A stretch of 7,059 bases of DNA from an uncultured Actinomycetes bacterium. Lineage in GTDB: Bacteria; Actinomycetota; Actinomycetes; Nanopelagicales; Nanopelagicaceae. Positions 1-6,177 of this stretch are shown piece after piece (the first letter of the stretch is position 1; the number at the start of each line of letters is the position of its first letter). The stretch is taken from contig CAIKID010000016.1 in the NCBI GenBank assembly GCA_903827345.1, positions 1 through 7,059 on the forward strand, read 5' to 3'. Under the pieces are notes generated by a model. The model had not been told where the DNA came from, ran no database searches, and was given only the letters and a program-made list of their open reading frames with translations. The translations under genes and the position numbers were made by a program.

Positions 1-857
1 AGCAAATCTGCCGTCATGTTTTCAAATTGAGCTCGTGTGATTGTCTCATCTAAGAACAATGGATTCTTCTCGGCATCGACAGTGATGTAAGGAAGATTGA
101 TCGAAGTCTGTGCCGAAGCAGAGAGTTCAATCTTCGCTTTTTCTGATGCTTCGCGAACGCGTTGCATCGCCATCTTGTCTTTTGTTAGATCAATGCCATT
201 TGCCTTCTTAAATGTTGCAACGAGGTGATCTACAAGTGCCTGATCCCAATCATCGCCACCTAGGTGGTTATCTCCGCTGGTTGCCTTTACTTCAATAACG
301 CCTTCTCCCATTTCAAGGAGAGATACATCGAAGGTTCCGCCACCAAGGTCGAAGACCAAAATTGTTTGTTCGTGATCACCCTTGTCGAAGCCATATGCAA
401 AGGCTGCTGCGGTTGGCTCGTTAACAATACGCAGAACGTTGAGGCCGGCGATCTCGCCAGCTTCCTTTGTCGCCTGACGCTGTGCATCATCAAAATATGC
501 GGGAACGGTGATGACGGCATCTGAAACGACATCGCCTAGGTAAGCCTCGGCATCGCGCTTGAGCTTCATCAAAATACGAGCTGAAATCTCTTGTGGGGTG
601 TATTTCTTGCCATCGATATCTGCGGTCCAACTGGTGCCCATGTGGCGCTTAACGGAGCGGATGGTGCGGTCCACATTGGTGACCGATTGACGCTTTGCGA
701 CCTCTCCGACCAAGACCTCGCCATTTTTAGCGAAGGCGACGATCGATGGGGTGGTGCGAGCGCCCTCAGCGTTGGCGATAACGGTGGGTTCTCCACCTTC
801 CAGCACGCTTACGCAGCTATTTGTAGTTCCTAAATCGATTCCTACGGCTCTGGCCAT
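1..857 (-). CDS. dnaK: Chaperone protein DnaK (Hsp70), N-terminal part, cut by the left window edge
   Basis: Hsp70 chaperone: ATP-driven binding and release of unfolded polypeptides in the cytosol, working with DnaJ and GrpE. The 285 visible residues cover most of the nucleotide-binding domain. The protein starts MARAVGIDLGTTNSCVSVLE with phosphate-1 loop GIDLGTTNS at 6-14. The ATPase lysine is K70 (IRSVKRHMG), YFDDAQRQATKEAG lies at 121-134, NEPTAAAFAYG at 146-156, and the phosphate-2 loop FDLGGGTFDVSL at 159-170. The stretch after residue 70 is short, lacking the insertion of Gram-negative DnaK. SGDNHLGGDDWDQ at 194-206 is the actinobacterial form, with Asn where E. coli has the autophosphorylated Thr199. 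ATG at 855-857 is chosen because the conserved N-terminus begins there and a good ribosome binding site precedes it. The rest of the gene, and possibly grpE, dnaJ and hspR, would lie to the left. Identity is very secure. Confidence 0.98.
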   Translation of the reverse strand, partial: MARAVGIDLGTTNSCVSVLEGGEPTVIANAEGARTTPSIVAFAKNGEVLVGEVAKRQSVTNVDRTIRSVKRHMGTSWTADIDGKKYTPQEISARILMKLKRDAEAYLGDVVSDAVITVPAYFDDAQRQATKEAGEIAGLNVLRIVNEPTAAAFAYGFDKGDHEQTILVFDLGGGTFDVSLLEMGEGVIEVKATSGDNHLGGDDWDQALVDHLVATFKKANGIDLTKDKMAMQRVREASEKAKIELSASAQTSINLPYITVDAEKNPLFLDETITRAQFENMTADL

Positions 858-863
858 ATGTAA

Positions 864-870
864 CTCTCCC
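864..870 (-). promoter_or_regulatory. Ribosome binding site of dnaK
   Basis: Read on the minus strand, GGGAGAG sits 6 bases before the dnaK ATG, preceded by AAAA. It is a strong Shine-Dalgarno match and supports the start at 857. Confidence 0.8.
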
Positions 871-878
871 TTTTCACG

Positions 879-890
879 CCCCTTTTGGGG
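879..890 (-). other. Small hairpin in the dnaK leader
   Basis: On the minus strand, four C, an A-run and four G form a CCCC/GGGG stem with an AAAA loop. It lies 8 bases upstream of the dnaK ribosome binding site, inside the inferred 5' untranslated leader. A second weak pairing, GCCC/GGGC with a 10-base loop, lies at 897-914. There is no T-run after the stem on either strand, so it does not look like a terminator. A role in mRNA stability or temperature-dependent translation is conceivable but unproven. Confidence 0.35.
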
Positions 891-922
891 GTTCCTGCCC
901 GTTTTCGTCTGGGCCTGACTGA

Positions 923-951
923 ATTCTCGTCCTTGAGTCCCAAAGTGTCAA
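923..951 (-). promoter_or_regulatory. Probable sigma-70-type promoter of dnaK
   Basis: On the minus strand, a perfect -35 TTGACA (946-951) is followed after 17 bases by GAGAAT (923-928). The latter matches the -10 consensus at 4 of 6 positions, including the second A and final T. Transcription would begin near 916, giving a leader of about 60 bases before the dnaK ATG. The -35 and spacer coincide with the first HAIR-like repeat, as expected for repression by HspR. The start site has not been measured. Confidence 0.65.
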
Positions 952-952
952 A
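932..952. promoter_or_regulatory. HAIR-like operator 1 (putative HspR site)
   Basis: The HspR-associated inverted repeat is CTTGAGT, 7 bases, ACTCAAG. Here the left half is a perfect CTTGAGT (932-938), the spacer is 7 bases, and the right half TGTCAAA (946-952) matches 4 of 7. The right half overlaps the dnaK -35 box, so a bound repressor would block RNA polymerase. HspR regulation of dnaK is established in Streptomyces and mycobacteria; its presence in this organism is inferred, as hspR is not in the window. Confidence 0.65.
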
Positions 953-954
953 AG

Positions 955-975
955 ATTGAGTCTGGGTGGCTCAAG
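955..975. promoter_or_regulatory. HAIR-like operator 2 (putative HspR site)
   Basis: ATTGAGT (955-961), a 7-base spacer and GCTCAAG (969-975) match the HAIR consensus at 12 of 14 half-site positions. Its centre is 23 bp from that of operator 1, about two helical turns, so both sites would lie on roughly the same face of the DNA. It lies just upstream of the dnaK -35, on the side facing the divergent lactate dehydrogenase gene. Confidence 0.75.
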
Positions 976-1016
976 TTAGAGTTATTCAGGTAACAGGGCT
1001 AATGAAGGATTTATTC

Positions 1017-1032
1017 CCCCATCTTTGAGGGG
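1017..1032. repeat. Short CCCC/GGGG inverted repeat upstream of lldD
   Basis: CCCC (1017-1020) and GGGG (1029-1032) flank 8 bases. It lies about 40 bp before the lldD start and about 65 bp upstream of the dnaK -35. It could be an operator or a weak hairpin. It does not resemble the GntR-type LldR operator, and such a short repeat may be chance. Confidence 0.25.
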
Positions 1033-1058
1033 ATGGACCCAACACGATCTACGAGTTT

Positions 1059-1064
1059 TACACT
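1059..1064 (+). promoter_or_regulatory. Candidate -10 box of lldD, implying a leaderless transcript
   Basis: TACACT matches TANNNT and ends 6 bases before the ATG at 1071, so transcription would begin at or next to the start codon. No Shine-Dalgarno sequence precedes that ATG; the preceding bases (CACTCCTTTC) are pyrimidine-rich. Leaderless mRNAs are common in actinobacteria. The best -35 candidate is TGGACC (1034-1039), 19 bases upstream of the -10 and weak. Inference only. Confidence 0.45.
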
Positions 1065-1070
1065 CCTTTC

Positions 1071-2315
1071 ATGACTTCATCGCCCGCGCCCAAGAATGTT
1101 AAGCGCCAGTTCCCCAATCCAAAGGAGTTAGCTCCTTTGCTGAAATTTGGGGGGCTTTCTCTCCATCGAAGAGAGAAGCGGCTCGCTGGCGCTCTCACGA
1201 TCTGGGATCTCCGAGAGATTGCCAAGCGGCGAACGCCGCAAGGAGCCTTTGATTACACAGATGGAGCCGCAGAGAGCGAAACTAGTTTAGATCGAGCTCG
1301 CCAAGCCTTTAGGGATTTAGAGTTTATTCCCAATATTTTGCAAGATGTATCAACTACGAGTTTATTGCGCACTTCACTCGGTGAGAATTTCACTATGCCG
1401 GTTGGAATTGCTCCAACTGGATTTACCCGACTGATGCAGACTGAAGGCGAAATTGCAGGTGCGCGTGCTGCAGCTAAATATGGAATTCCATTTTGCCTCT
1501 CCACACTTGGAACTACAACAATCGAAAACGTTGTAGCCGCAGCACCAGGAGGTACCGCGTGGTTTCAACTCTATATGTGGAAAGATCGTGAAGGATCGAT
1601 GGCCTTGGTTGAGCGTGCACAAAGGGCTGGCGTAAAAAATCTCATTTTAACCGTGGATGTACCAGCTTCGGGGCAACGGTTACGAGACAACCGAAATGGG
1701 TTAACCATCCCACCTCGTTTAACGGCGAAGACCCTTATTAATGCCATTCCCAGAACTGCCTGGTGGATGAATTTCTTAACAACCCCGGCTATCTCTTTCG
1801 CTTCAATATCTGAGTGGCCAGGAACGGTGAGTGAACTTCTTGACAAAATGTTTGATCCAACGATGACATTTGACGATTTGAAATGGGTACGGGCTAACTG
1901 GAAGGGGACTTTAACCATCAAGGGAATTCAAAACCTTGATGATGCGAAGAAGGCTGCGAAATTTGGAGCAGATGCCATCATTCTTTCTAATCACGGAGGA
2001 AGGCAACTTGATCGAGCCCCCGTCCCGCTTCACCTTCTCGCCGATATAAAAGGACAACTCAAAGGTGATATGGAAGTTCACCTCGATACTGGCATTATGC
2101 ACGGGGCTGATATTCTCGCAGCGATCGCGCTAGGAGCACAATTTACCTATGTCGGCAGAGCTTATTTGTATGGATTAATGGCAGGAGGGCAGGCGGGAGT
2201 TGAAAGAACTTTCGAAATTTTGCGGAGCCAGATGGTTCGCAACATGAAACTTTTGGGGGTTAATTCATTGGAGGAGTTACAACCAAAACATATTCGCTTT
2301 CTACATCGCTCCTAG
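1071..2315 (+). CDS. lldD: FMN-dependent L-lactate dehydrogenase / alpha-hydroxy-acid oxidase (LldD type)
   Basis: A 414-residue enzyme of the FMN-dependent alpha-hydroxy-acid dehydrogenase family (TIM barrel). It most likely oxidises L-lactate to pyruvate and passes electrons to quinone at the membrane. Active-site positions are intact: Tyr62 (FDYTDGAA), APTG at 114-117, Ser144-Thr145, WFQLY at 164-168, TVD at 194-196, Lys284 (TIKG), the catalytic SNHGGRQLD with His308 and Arg311, and the FMN phosphate region DTGIMHGAD (339-347) and VGRAYLYG (361-368). The DTGIM form and N-terminal KRQFPNPKEL match the actinobacterial LldD group rather than E. coli LldD. ATG 1071 is the only plausible start; the conserved region begins about 10 residues in. 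No ribosome binding site is visible. The gene is divergent from dnaK and converges on the rhomboid gene, 2 bases from its stop. Substrate could instead be another 2-hydroxy acid; oxidase or monooxygenase chemistry cannot be excluded. Confidence 0.9.
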   Translation: MTSSPAPKNVKRQFPNPKELAPLLKFGGLSLHRREKRLAGALTIWDLREIAKRRTPQGAFDYTDGAAESETSLDRARQAFRDLEFIPNILQDVSTTSLLRTSLGENFTMPVGIAPTGFTRLMQTEGEIAGARAAAKYGIPFCLSTLGTTTIENVVAAAPGGTAWFQLYMWKDREGSMALVERAQRAGVKNLILTVDVPASGQRLRDNRNGLTIPPRLTAKTLINAIPRTAWWMNFLTTPAISFASISEWPGTVSELLDKMFDPTMTFDDLKWVRANWKGTLTIKGIQNLDDAKKAAKFGADAIILSNHGGRQLDRAPVPLHLLADIKGQLKGDMEVHLDTGIMHGADILAAIALGAQFTYVGRAYLYGLMAGGQAGVERTFEILRSQMVRNMKLLGVNSLEELQPKHIRFLHRS

Positions 2316-2317
2316 CG

Positions 2318-2914
2318 TTACAAATTGTATTTCTGACGAGCTGGAAACAATTGGAGGATGAAAGCGGCCACGAGGCCTCCTATCAAACCCCCTGCGTGAG
2401 CGTGCCAATCCACCCCAGGAACAAAACTAAAAACAATATTGAGAACGAGAAGGCCGAGCACTTGGCGGTAATCAACGCCCATCCGTTTTCCAGTAATCAG
2501 CATGACCCCAAATAATCCAAAGATCATTCCAGATGCGCCGACCGAAGGTTGATTAACAGGGTCTAGCCATAAGGTAAGAAAGGAGGCGGTGAGCGCCGAG
2601 GTGAGCAAGATCAATCCGTAGCGAAAACGCCCATAATAGTTCTCGACGATATTTCCGAGTTGAAAGAAGACCAACATATTCATTCCCAGATGTATCCAAC
2701 TGGCGTGGGTGAGGACAACGGTAAGTACGCGCCACCATTCACCTGCAAAAACACCGTGAATCTGATTGTCATTGAAGATAGCTTTATTAATTAACAACAA
2801 ATTTTCTTGCAGGTTAAGTCCACCCCAGGTGATCGTCGGGGCGTAATTTGCAATGATAAAGAATCCAGAGATAACAACTATAAGAGTTGTTGTTAGGGAA
2901 TTCTTTAGCTTCAT
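2318..2914 (-). CDS. Rhomboid-family intramembrane serine protease
   Basis: A 198-residue polytopic membrane protein that should cleave transmembrane segments of other proteins within the bilayer. Catalytic signatures are complete: GASG with nucleophile Ser128 (126-129) and AHAGG with catalytic His173, plus the oxyanion motif HLGMN (His75, Asn79) and WWR (60-62) in the L1 loop. About six hydrophobic segments are visible, near 8-24, 74-90, 98-116, 126-141, 151-168 and 173-191, so it is the basic six-helix bacterial form with no extra cytosolic domain or zinc finger. It starts 4 bases after the cyclophilin stop and has no clear ribosome binding site, suggesting co-transcription and coupled translation. 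A rhomboid next to a cyclophilin downstream of gyrA is a recurring actinobacterial arrangement. The substrate is unknown. No terminator is visible between its stop and the convergent lldD stop. Confidence 0.93.
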   Translation of the reverse strand: MKLKNSLTTTLIVVISGFFIIANYAPTITWGGLNLQENLLLINKAIFNDNQIHGVFAGEWWRVLTVVLTHASWIHLGMNMLVFFQLGNIVENYYGRFRYGLILLTSALTASFLTLWLDPVNQPSVGASGMIFGLFGVMLITGKRMGVDYRQVLGLLVLNIVFSFVPGVDWHAHAGGLIGGLVAAFILQLFPARQKYNL

Positions 2915-2918
2915 ACTT

Positions 2919-3386
2919 TTATTCGGTAATGGTTACGGAATTTATCTTGATAGCTTCAGCTGGGCGGTCGCCTGCACCAGTCTTTGCTGTTTCGATGGCG
3001 TCAACAACCTTCTGTGAGGCCGCATCTTTAACTTCACCAAAGATCGAGTGCTTGCGATTCAACCACGTGGTTGGAGCTGCGGTAATAAAAAATTGTGATC
3101 CGTTGGTATTTGGACCTGAGTTCGCCATGGCTAGCAAGTACGGGCGATCAAAACTGAGCTCGCCGTGGAACTCATCATCGAACTTGTAGCCAGGTCCGCC
3201 GGTTCCGGTGCCTTGTGGGCAACCACCTTGGATCATGAAACCTGCGATGACGCGATGGAAAATGGTGCCGTTATAGAAATCTTTCTTTGCTAGATCTGTA
3301 AAGTTCTTAACAGTCTTTGGTACATGGTTGTCGAAGAGCTCGACCAAGATGTCACCTTTAGATGTATGAAGGGTTGCTGTTGTCAT
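2919..3386 (-). CDS. ppiA: Cyclophilin-type peptidyl-prolyl cis-trans isomerase
   Basis: A 155-residue single-domain cyclophilin that catalyses proline cis-trans isomerisation in protein folding. The residues lining the active site in human cyclophilin A all have counterparts: Arg45 (FHRV), Phe50, Met51 and Gln53 (GFMIQGG), Ala88-Asn89 (MANSGPNTNGSQFF), Gln98, Phe100, Trp108-Leu109 and His113. Activity, and possibly cyclosporin binding, is therefore expected. There is no signal peptide or lipobox, so the protein should be cytosolic. The start follows a good GGAGG ribosome binding site. It precedes the rhomboid gene by 4 bases and follows the tRNA-Ala gene on the same strand, matching the position of ppiA near gyrA in mycobacteria; the symbol is given on that basis. 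Only 48 bases separate it from the tRNA. That stretch is A+T-rich but shows no convincing promoter, so read-through from the tRNAs is possible. Confidence 0.95.
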   Translation of the reverse strand: MTTATLHTSKGDILVELFDNHVPKTVKNFTDLAKKDFYNGTIFHRVIAGFMIQGGCPQGTGTGGPGYKFDDEFHGELSFDRPYLLAMANSGPNTNGSQFFITAAPTTWLNRKHSIFGEVKDAASQKVVDAIETAKTGAGDRPAEAIKINSVTITE

Positions 3387-3393
3387 TGAGTTG

Positions 3394-3398
3394 CCTCC
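3394..3398 (-). promoter_or_regulatory. Ribosome binding site of ppiA
   Basis: GGAGG on the minus strand, 7 bases before the ATG at 3384-3386. It fixes the start of the cyclophilin gene. Confidence 0.85.
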
Positions 3399-3434
3399 GC
3401 ATTAGATGATTATTGACTTGTATAAATATGGGAG

Positions 3435-3507
3435 TGGAGCCTAGGAGGATCGAACTCCTGACCTCCTGCTTGCAAAGCAGGCGCTCTACCAATTGAGCTA
3501 AGGCCCC
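3435..3507 (-). tRNA. tRNA-Ala (anticodon TGC)
   Basis: A full cloverleaf of 73 bases on the minus strand. It has a 7-bp acceptor stem (GGGGCCT with AGGCTCC), D-arm GCTC/GAGC, anticodon stem CCTGC/GCAGG with loop TTTGCAA, and T-arm AGGAG/CTCCT with loop TTCGATC. The anticodon TGC lies at 3472-3474. The acceptor contains the G3:U70 pair that defines alanine identity, and the discriminator is A. The 3' CCA is not encoded (CTC follows), so it must be added after transcription. Confidence 0.97.
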
Positions 3508-3559
3508 ATCTTTATTTCAGAATCCGTACCCTATCCGAAGTGGCTTGGGCTAGGAAATC

Positions 3560-3637
3560 TGGTGGGCCTGGGAGGACTTGAACCTCCGACCTCTTCCTTA
3601 TCAGGGAAGCGCTCTAACCAAGCTGAGCTACAGGCCC
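3560..3637 (-). tRNA. tRNA-Ile (anticodon GAT), CCA end encoded
   Basis: A cloverleaf of 75 bases plus an encoded CCA at 3560-3562. The acceptor is GGGCCTG with CAGGCCC, the D-arm GCTC/GAGC with a 10-base loop, the anticodon stem CTTCC/GGAAG with loop CTGATAA, and the T-arm GGAGG/CCTCC with loop TTCAAGT. The anticodon GAT lies at 3600-3602. It reads ATC/ATT codons. It lies between gyrA and tRNA-Ala on the same strand, an order conserved in many actinobacteria. The 52 bases between the tRNAs show no gene or clear promoter. Confidence 0.97.
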
Positions 3638-3684
3638 ATTTTCTGGGTTTCGTGCGAGTGCCTGAGGCTACCCGACTTCGGGGA

Positions 3685-6177
3685 TTAGCCCAAAATCTCC
3701 TCAATAACTACATCTTTTACCTGAGTAATAGAGACTACAGAGGTGCCTTCATCAAGATTTACTAGGCGAACGCCCAGAGTGTCTCGGCTGGTCTCTCGAA
3801 TCTCTTCAACTGCCGTACGAATCACCACACCGCCTGAGGTAATTGCAAGAATCTCATCGCCTGGCATAACAATCATTGCGCCGACCAAGGTGCCGCGTGA
3901 GTTCTCATCGATCTTCGCAGCCTTTACGCCCAGACCACCGCGTGCTTGTTCGCGGTATTCATCCAGTGGGGTTCGCTTTGCATAACCGCCATCTGTTGCA
4001 GTTAATACAAATTGGTCGGGATTTGAACCGGAGATCGCAGCCATGGTGAGAAGTTGATCATCGGTTCGAAACTTCATTCCGATAACTCCGGAAGTAGAGC
4101 GCCCCATAGAACGAATTGACTCTTCGCGGGCGGCGAAGCGCAGCGACATTCCATGGCGACTAACAAGCAAGATTTCATCGTCATTGGTGATGAGGGCGGC
4201 AGATACAACTTCATCATCGGTCTTGAGGTTGATGGCGATCAAGCCACCTGCACGAGGTGAGTCATATTCAGTCAAAGGTGATTTCTTCACCATTCCACTT
4301 TTAGTGGCAATAACTAAGTAATGAGTTGGGTCGTAATCGCGTAGGGAAATTACTTGCGCAATAGCCTCATCTGGTTTAAATGCCAAGAGATTTGCTACAT
4401 GTTGCCCACGTGCATCTCGGCCAGCATCTGGGAGCTCGTGCACCTTGGCGCGGTAAACGCGACCTTTGTTGGTAAAGAAGAGTAACCAATCGTGTGTGGA
4501 TGCGGTGAAGAAGTGATCTACAAGATCATCCTGCTTGAGTGCAGCACCCTTTACTCCCTTGCCGCCGCGACGTTGCGCGCGATAGAGATCGGCTTTTGTA
4601 CGCTTTGAATAGCCGCTGCGAGTAATGGTTACAACAACTTCTTGATCTGGGATTAAATCTTCAATCGAGAGATCGGATTCGGCAAGAACTATCTGGGTGC
4701 GCCGTTCATCTGCATACTTTTCACCGAGCTCATGAAGTTCGGTCTTGATTATTTCGCGCTGCTTTGACTCGCTGGCGAGAATCTCGTTGAGCACGATGAT
4801 GTCGGCCATAAGGGCTTCGTATTCATCATTAATCTTTTGGCGTTCTAGGGCCGCGATGCGGCGCAGTTGCATATCCAAAATTGCATTGGCTTGAATCTCA
4901 TCTACATCAAGCAGCTTCATCAACCCAGTACGTGCTTCCTCTGGAGTCTTTGAGGCGCGGATTAACGCGATGACCGCATCGAGGGCATCTAAAGCTTTGA
5001 GGTAACCCTGCAAGATATGAGCGCGTTTTTCTCGCTCAGCGAGGCGGAAACGGGTGCGGCGAACAATTACCTCAACCTGGTGCTCGATGTAATAACGGAT
5101 AAATTCATCAAGGCGCAGGGTGCGCGGTACTCCGTCAACGAGAGCTAACATATTGGCGCCGAATGAATCTTGTAACTGTGTGTGCTTGTAAAGGTTATTT
5201 AAAATCACCTTGGGTGTTGCATCGTTGCGAAGAACAATTACGAGACGTTGACCTAAACGCTCATTGCCTTCATCGCGAACATCGGCAATTCCTTTGATAC
5301 GTCCATCTTTTACCAACTCCGCAATTTTGAGAGCTAAATTATCTGGGTTGACTTGATAAGGGAGTTCGGTAACAACAAGACAGGTGCGCTTGTTAATCTC
5401 TTCTATTTCCACGACCGCACGCATGATTATGGAGCCACGCCCGGTGCGATAAGCATCTTCGATTCCTTGGCGTCCAACGATGAGAGCTTTGGTAGGAAAA
5501 TCTGGGCCTTTAACAATCGTCATTAACTTGGCGAGCGTCTCTTCCGGTGATGCATCTGGATTTTCTAGAGCCCAAGAGGTTGCCTGAATAATTTCAGTGA
5601 GGTTGTGTGGAGGAATATTTGTCGCCATTCCAACAGCAATTCCGGCAGAGCCATTAACGAGAAGATTTGGAAAGCGAGAAGGGAGCACTGTTGGCTCTTG
5701 AGAGCGACCGTCGTAGTTAGGGATGAAGTTGACGGTGTCCTCGTCAATATCGCGCATCATCTCCATGGCTAATGGAGCAAGTTTTGCTTCGGTGTAACGC
5801 ATTGCTGCTGCGGGATCATTACCGGGAGATCCGAAGTTTCCGTTTCCATCGATCAATGGATAACGGAGTGACCAGAACTGCGCCAAACGAACTACTGCAT
5901 CATAGATAGCACCGTCGCCATGTGGATGGTAATTACCCATGACGTCACCGACGATACGAGAAGATTTGTAATAACCCTTATCAGGGCGATATCCCGCATC
6001 AAACATCGCGTAAAGGACGCGGCGGTGAACCGGTTTTAGACCATCACGAACATCTGGAAGTGCGCGACCAACGATGACTGACATGGCGTAGTCGAGATAG
6101 CTGCGCGCCATTTCAACCTGAAGATCAATCGACTCAATCTTTGAGCCTTCCATGCCCTCTTGAAATCTATCTTCCAT
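3685..6177 (-). CDS. gyrA: DNA gyrase subunit A
   Basis: The 830-residue breakage-reunion subunit of gyrase, which with GyrB introduces negative supercoils using ATP; normal length for actinobacteria. The winged-helix/tower region holds the catalytic Tyr128 (AAAMRYTE). The quinolone-determining region YHPHGDGAIYD lies at 83-93. A long coiled-coil arm with the C-gate spans roughly 370-490. The C-terminal DNA-wrapping beta-pinwheel begins near 500 with the GyrA box QRRGGKG at 535-541; related blade motifs recur, for example PRAGG near 641 and QARGGLG at 744-750. There is no long acidic tail. Its ATG overlaps the gyrB stop by one base (TGATG), so translation is probably coupled; no strong ribosome binding site precedes it. 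Met9 is an alternative start. The position of E. coli Ser83 is Gly89 here. After the stop, 47 bases with only small hairpins (such as CCCG/CGGG) and no T-run lead to tRNA-Ile. Confidence 0.98.
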   Translation of the reverse strand: MEDRFQEGMEGSKIESIDLQVEMARSYLDYAMSVIVGRALPDVRDGLKPVHRRVLYAMFDAGYRPDKGYYKSSRIVGDVMGNYHPHGDGAIYDAVVRLAQFWSLRYPLIDGNGNFGSPGNDPAAAMRYTEAKLAPLAMEMMRDIDEDTVNFIPNYDGRSQEPTVLPSRFPNLLVNGSAGIAVGMATNIPPHNLTEIIQATSWALENPDASPEETLAKLMTIVKGPDFPTKALIVGRQGIEDAYRTGRGSIIMRAVVEIEEINKRTCLVVTELPYQVNPDNLALKIAELVKDGRIKGIADVRDEGNERLGQRLVIVLRNDATPKVILNNLYKHTQLQDSFGANMLALVDGVPRTLRLDEFIRYYIEHQVEVIVRRTRFRLAEREKRAHILQGYLKALDALDAVIALIRASKTPEEARTGLMKLLDVDEIQANAILDMQLRRIAALERQKINDEYEALMADIIVLNEILASESKQREIIKTELHELGEKYADERRTQIVLAESDLSIEDLIPDQEVVVTITRSGYSKRTKADLYRAQRRGGKGVKGAALKQDDLVDHFFTASTHDWLLFFTNKGRVYRAKVHELPDAGRDARGQHVANLLAFKPDEAIAQVISLRDYDPTHYLVIATKSGMVKKSPLTEYDSPRAGGLIAINLKTDDEVVSAALITNDDEILLVSRHGMSLRFAAREESIRSMGRSTSGVIGMKFRTDDQLLTMAAISGSNPDQFVLTATDGGYAKRTPLDEYREQARGGLGVKAAKIDENSRGTLVGAMIVMPGDEILAITSGGVVIRTAVEEIRETSRDTLGVRLVNLDEGTSVVSITQVKDVVIEEILG

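Noticed and set aside
264..833. Several short open frames of 75-86 codons on both strands in the dnaK region
   Set aside because: All overlap the conserved DnaK reading frame, which runs open to the window edge and explains this stretch.
981..989. Possible DnaA box (TTATTCAGG) in the dnaK-lldD intergenic region, suggesting an origin
   Set aside because: It is a single element with only about 6 of 9 matches to TTATCCACA and has no cluster of boxes. The origin is expected on the other side of gyrB.
1571..1921. Minus-strand open frame of 116 codons inside lldD
   Set aside because: It lies wholly antisense to a strongly conserved enzyme, has no recognisable domain or ribosome binding site, and is a frame shadow.
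2887..3189. Plus-strand open frame of 100 codons across the rhomboid/cyclophilin junction
   Set aside because: It is antisense to two well-supported genes, and the peptide shows no family features.
3401..3430. Possible promoter for ppiA in the A+T-rich stretch after tRNA-Ala
   Set aside because: TATAC-like hexamers are present, but no acceptable -35 lies at the right distance, so no promoter is called.
3638..3684. Possible terminator after gyrA (CCCG/CGGG and GCC/GGC mini-hairpins)
   Set aside because: The stems are only 3-4 bp and no T-run follows on the minus strand. Read-through into the tRNAs is at least as likely.
3562..3765. Plus-strand open frame of 67 codons beginning MGLGGLEPPTSSLSGKRSNQ
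   Set aside because: It is the antisense translation of the tRNA-Ile gene running into the gyrA tail. This kind of peptide is a well-known spurious call over tRNA genes.
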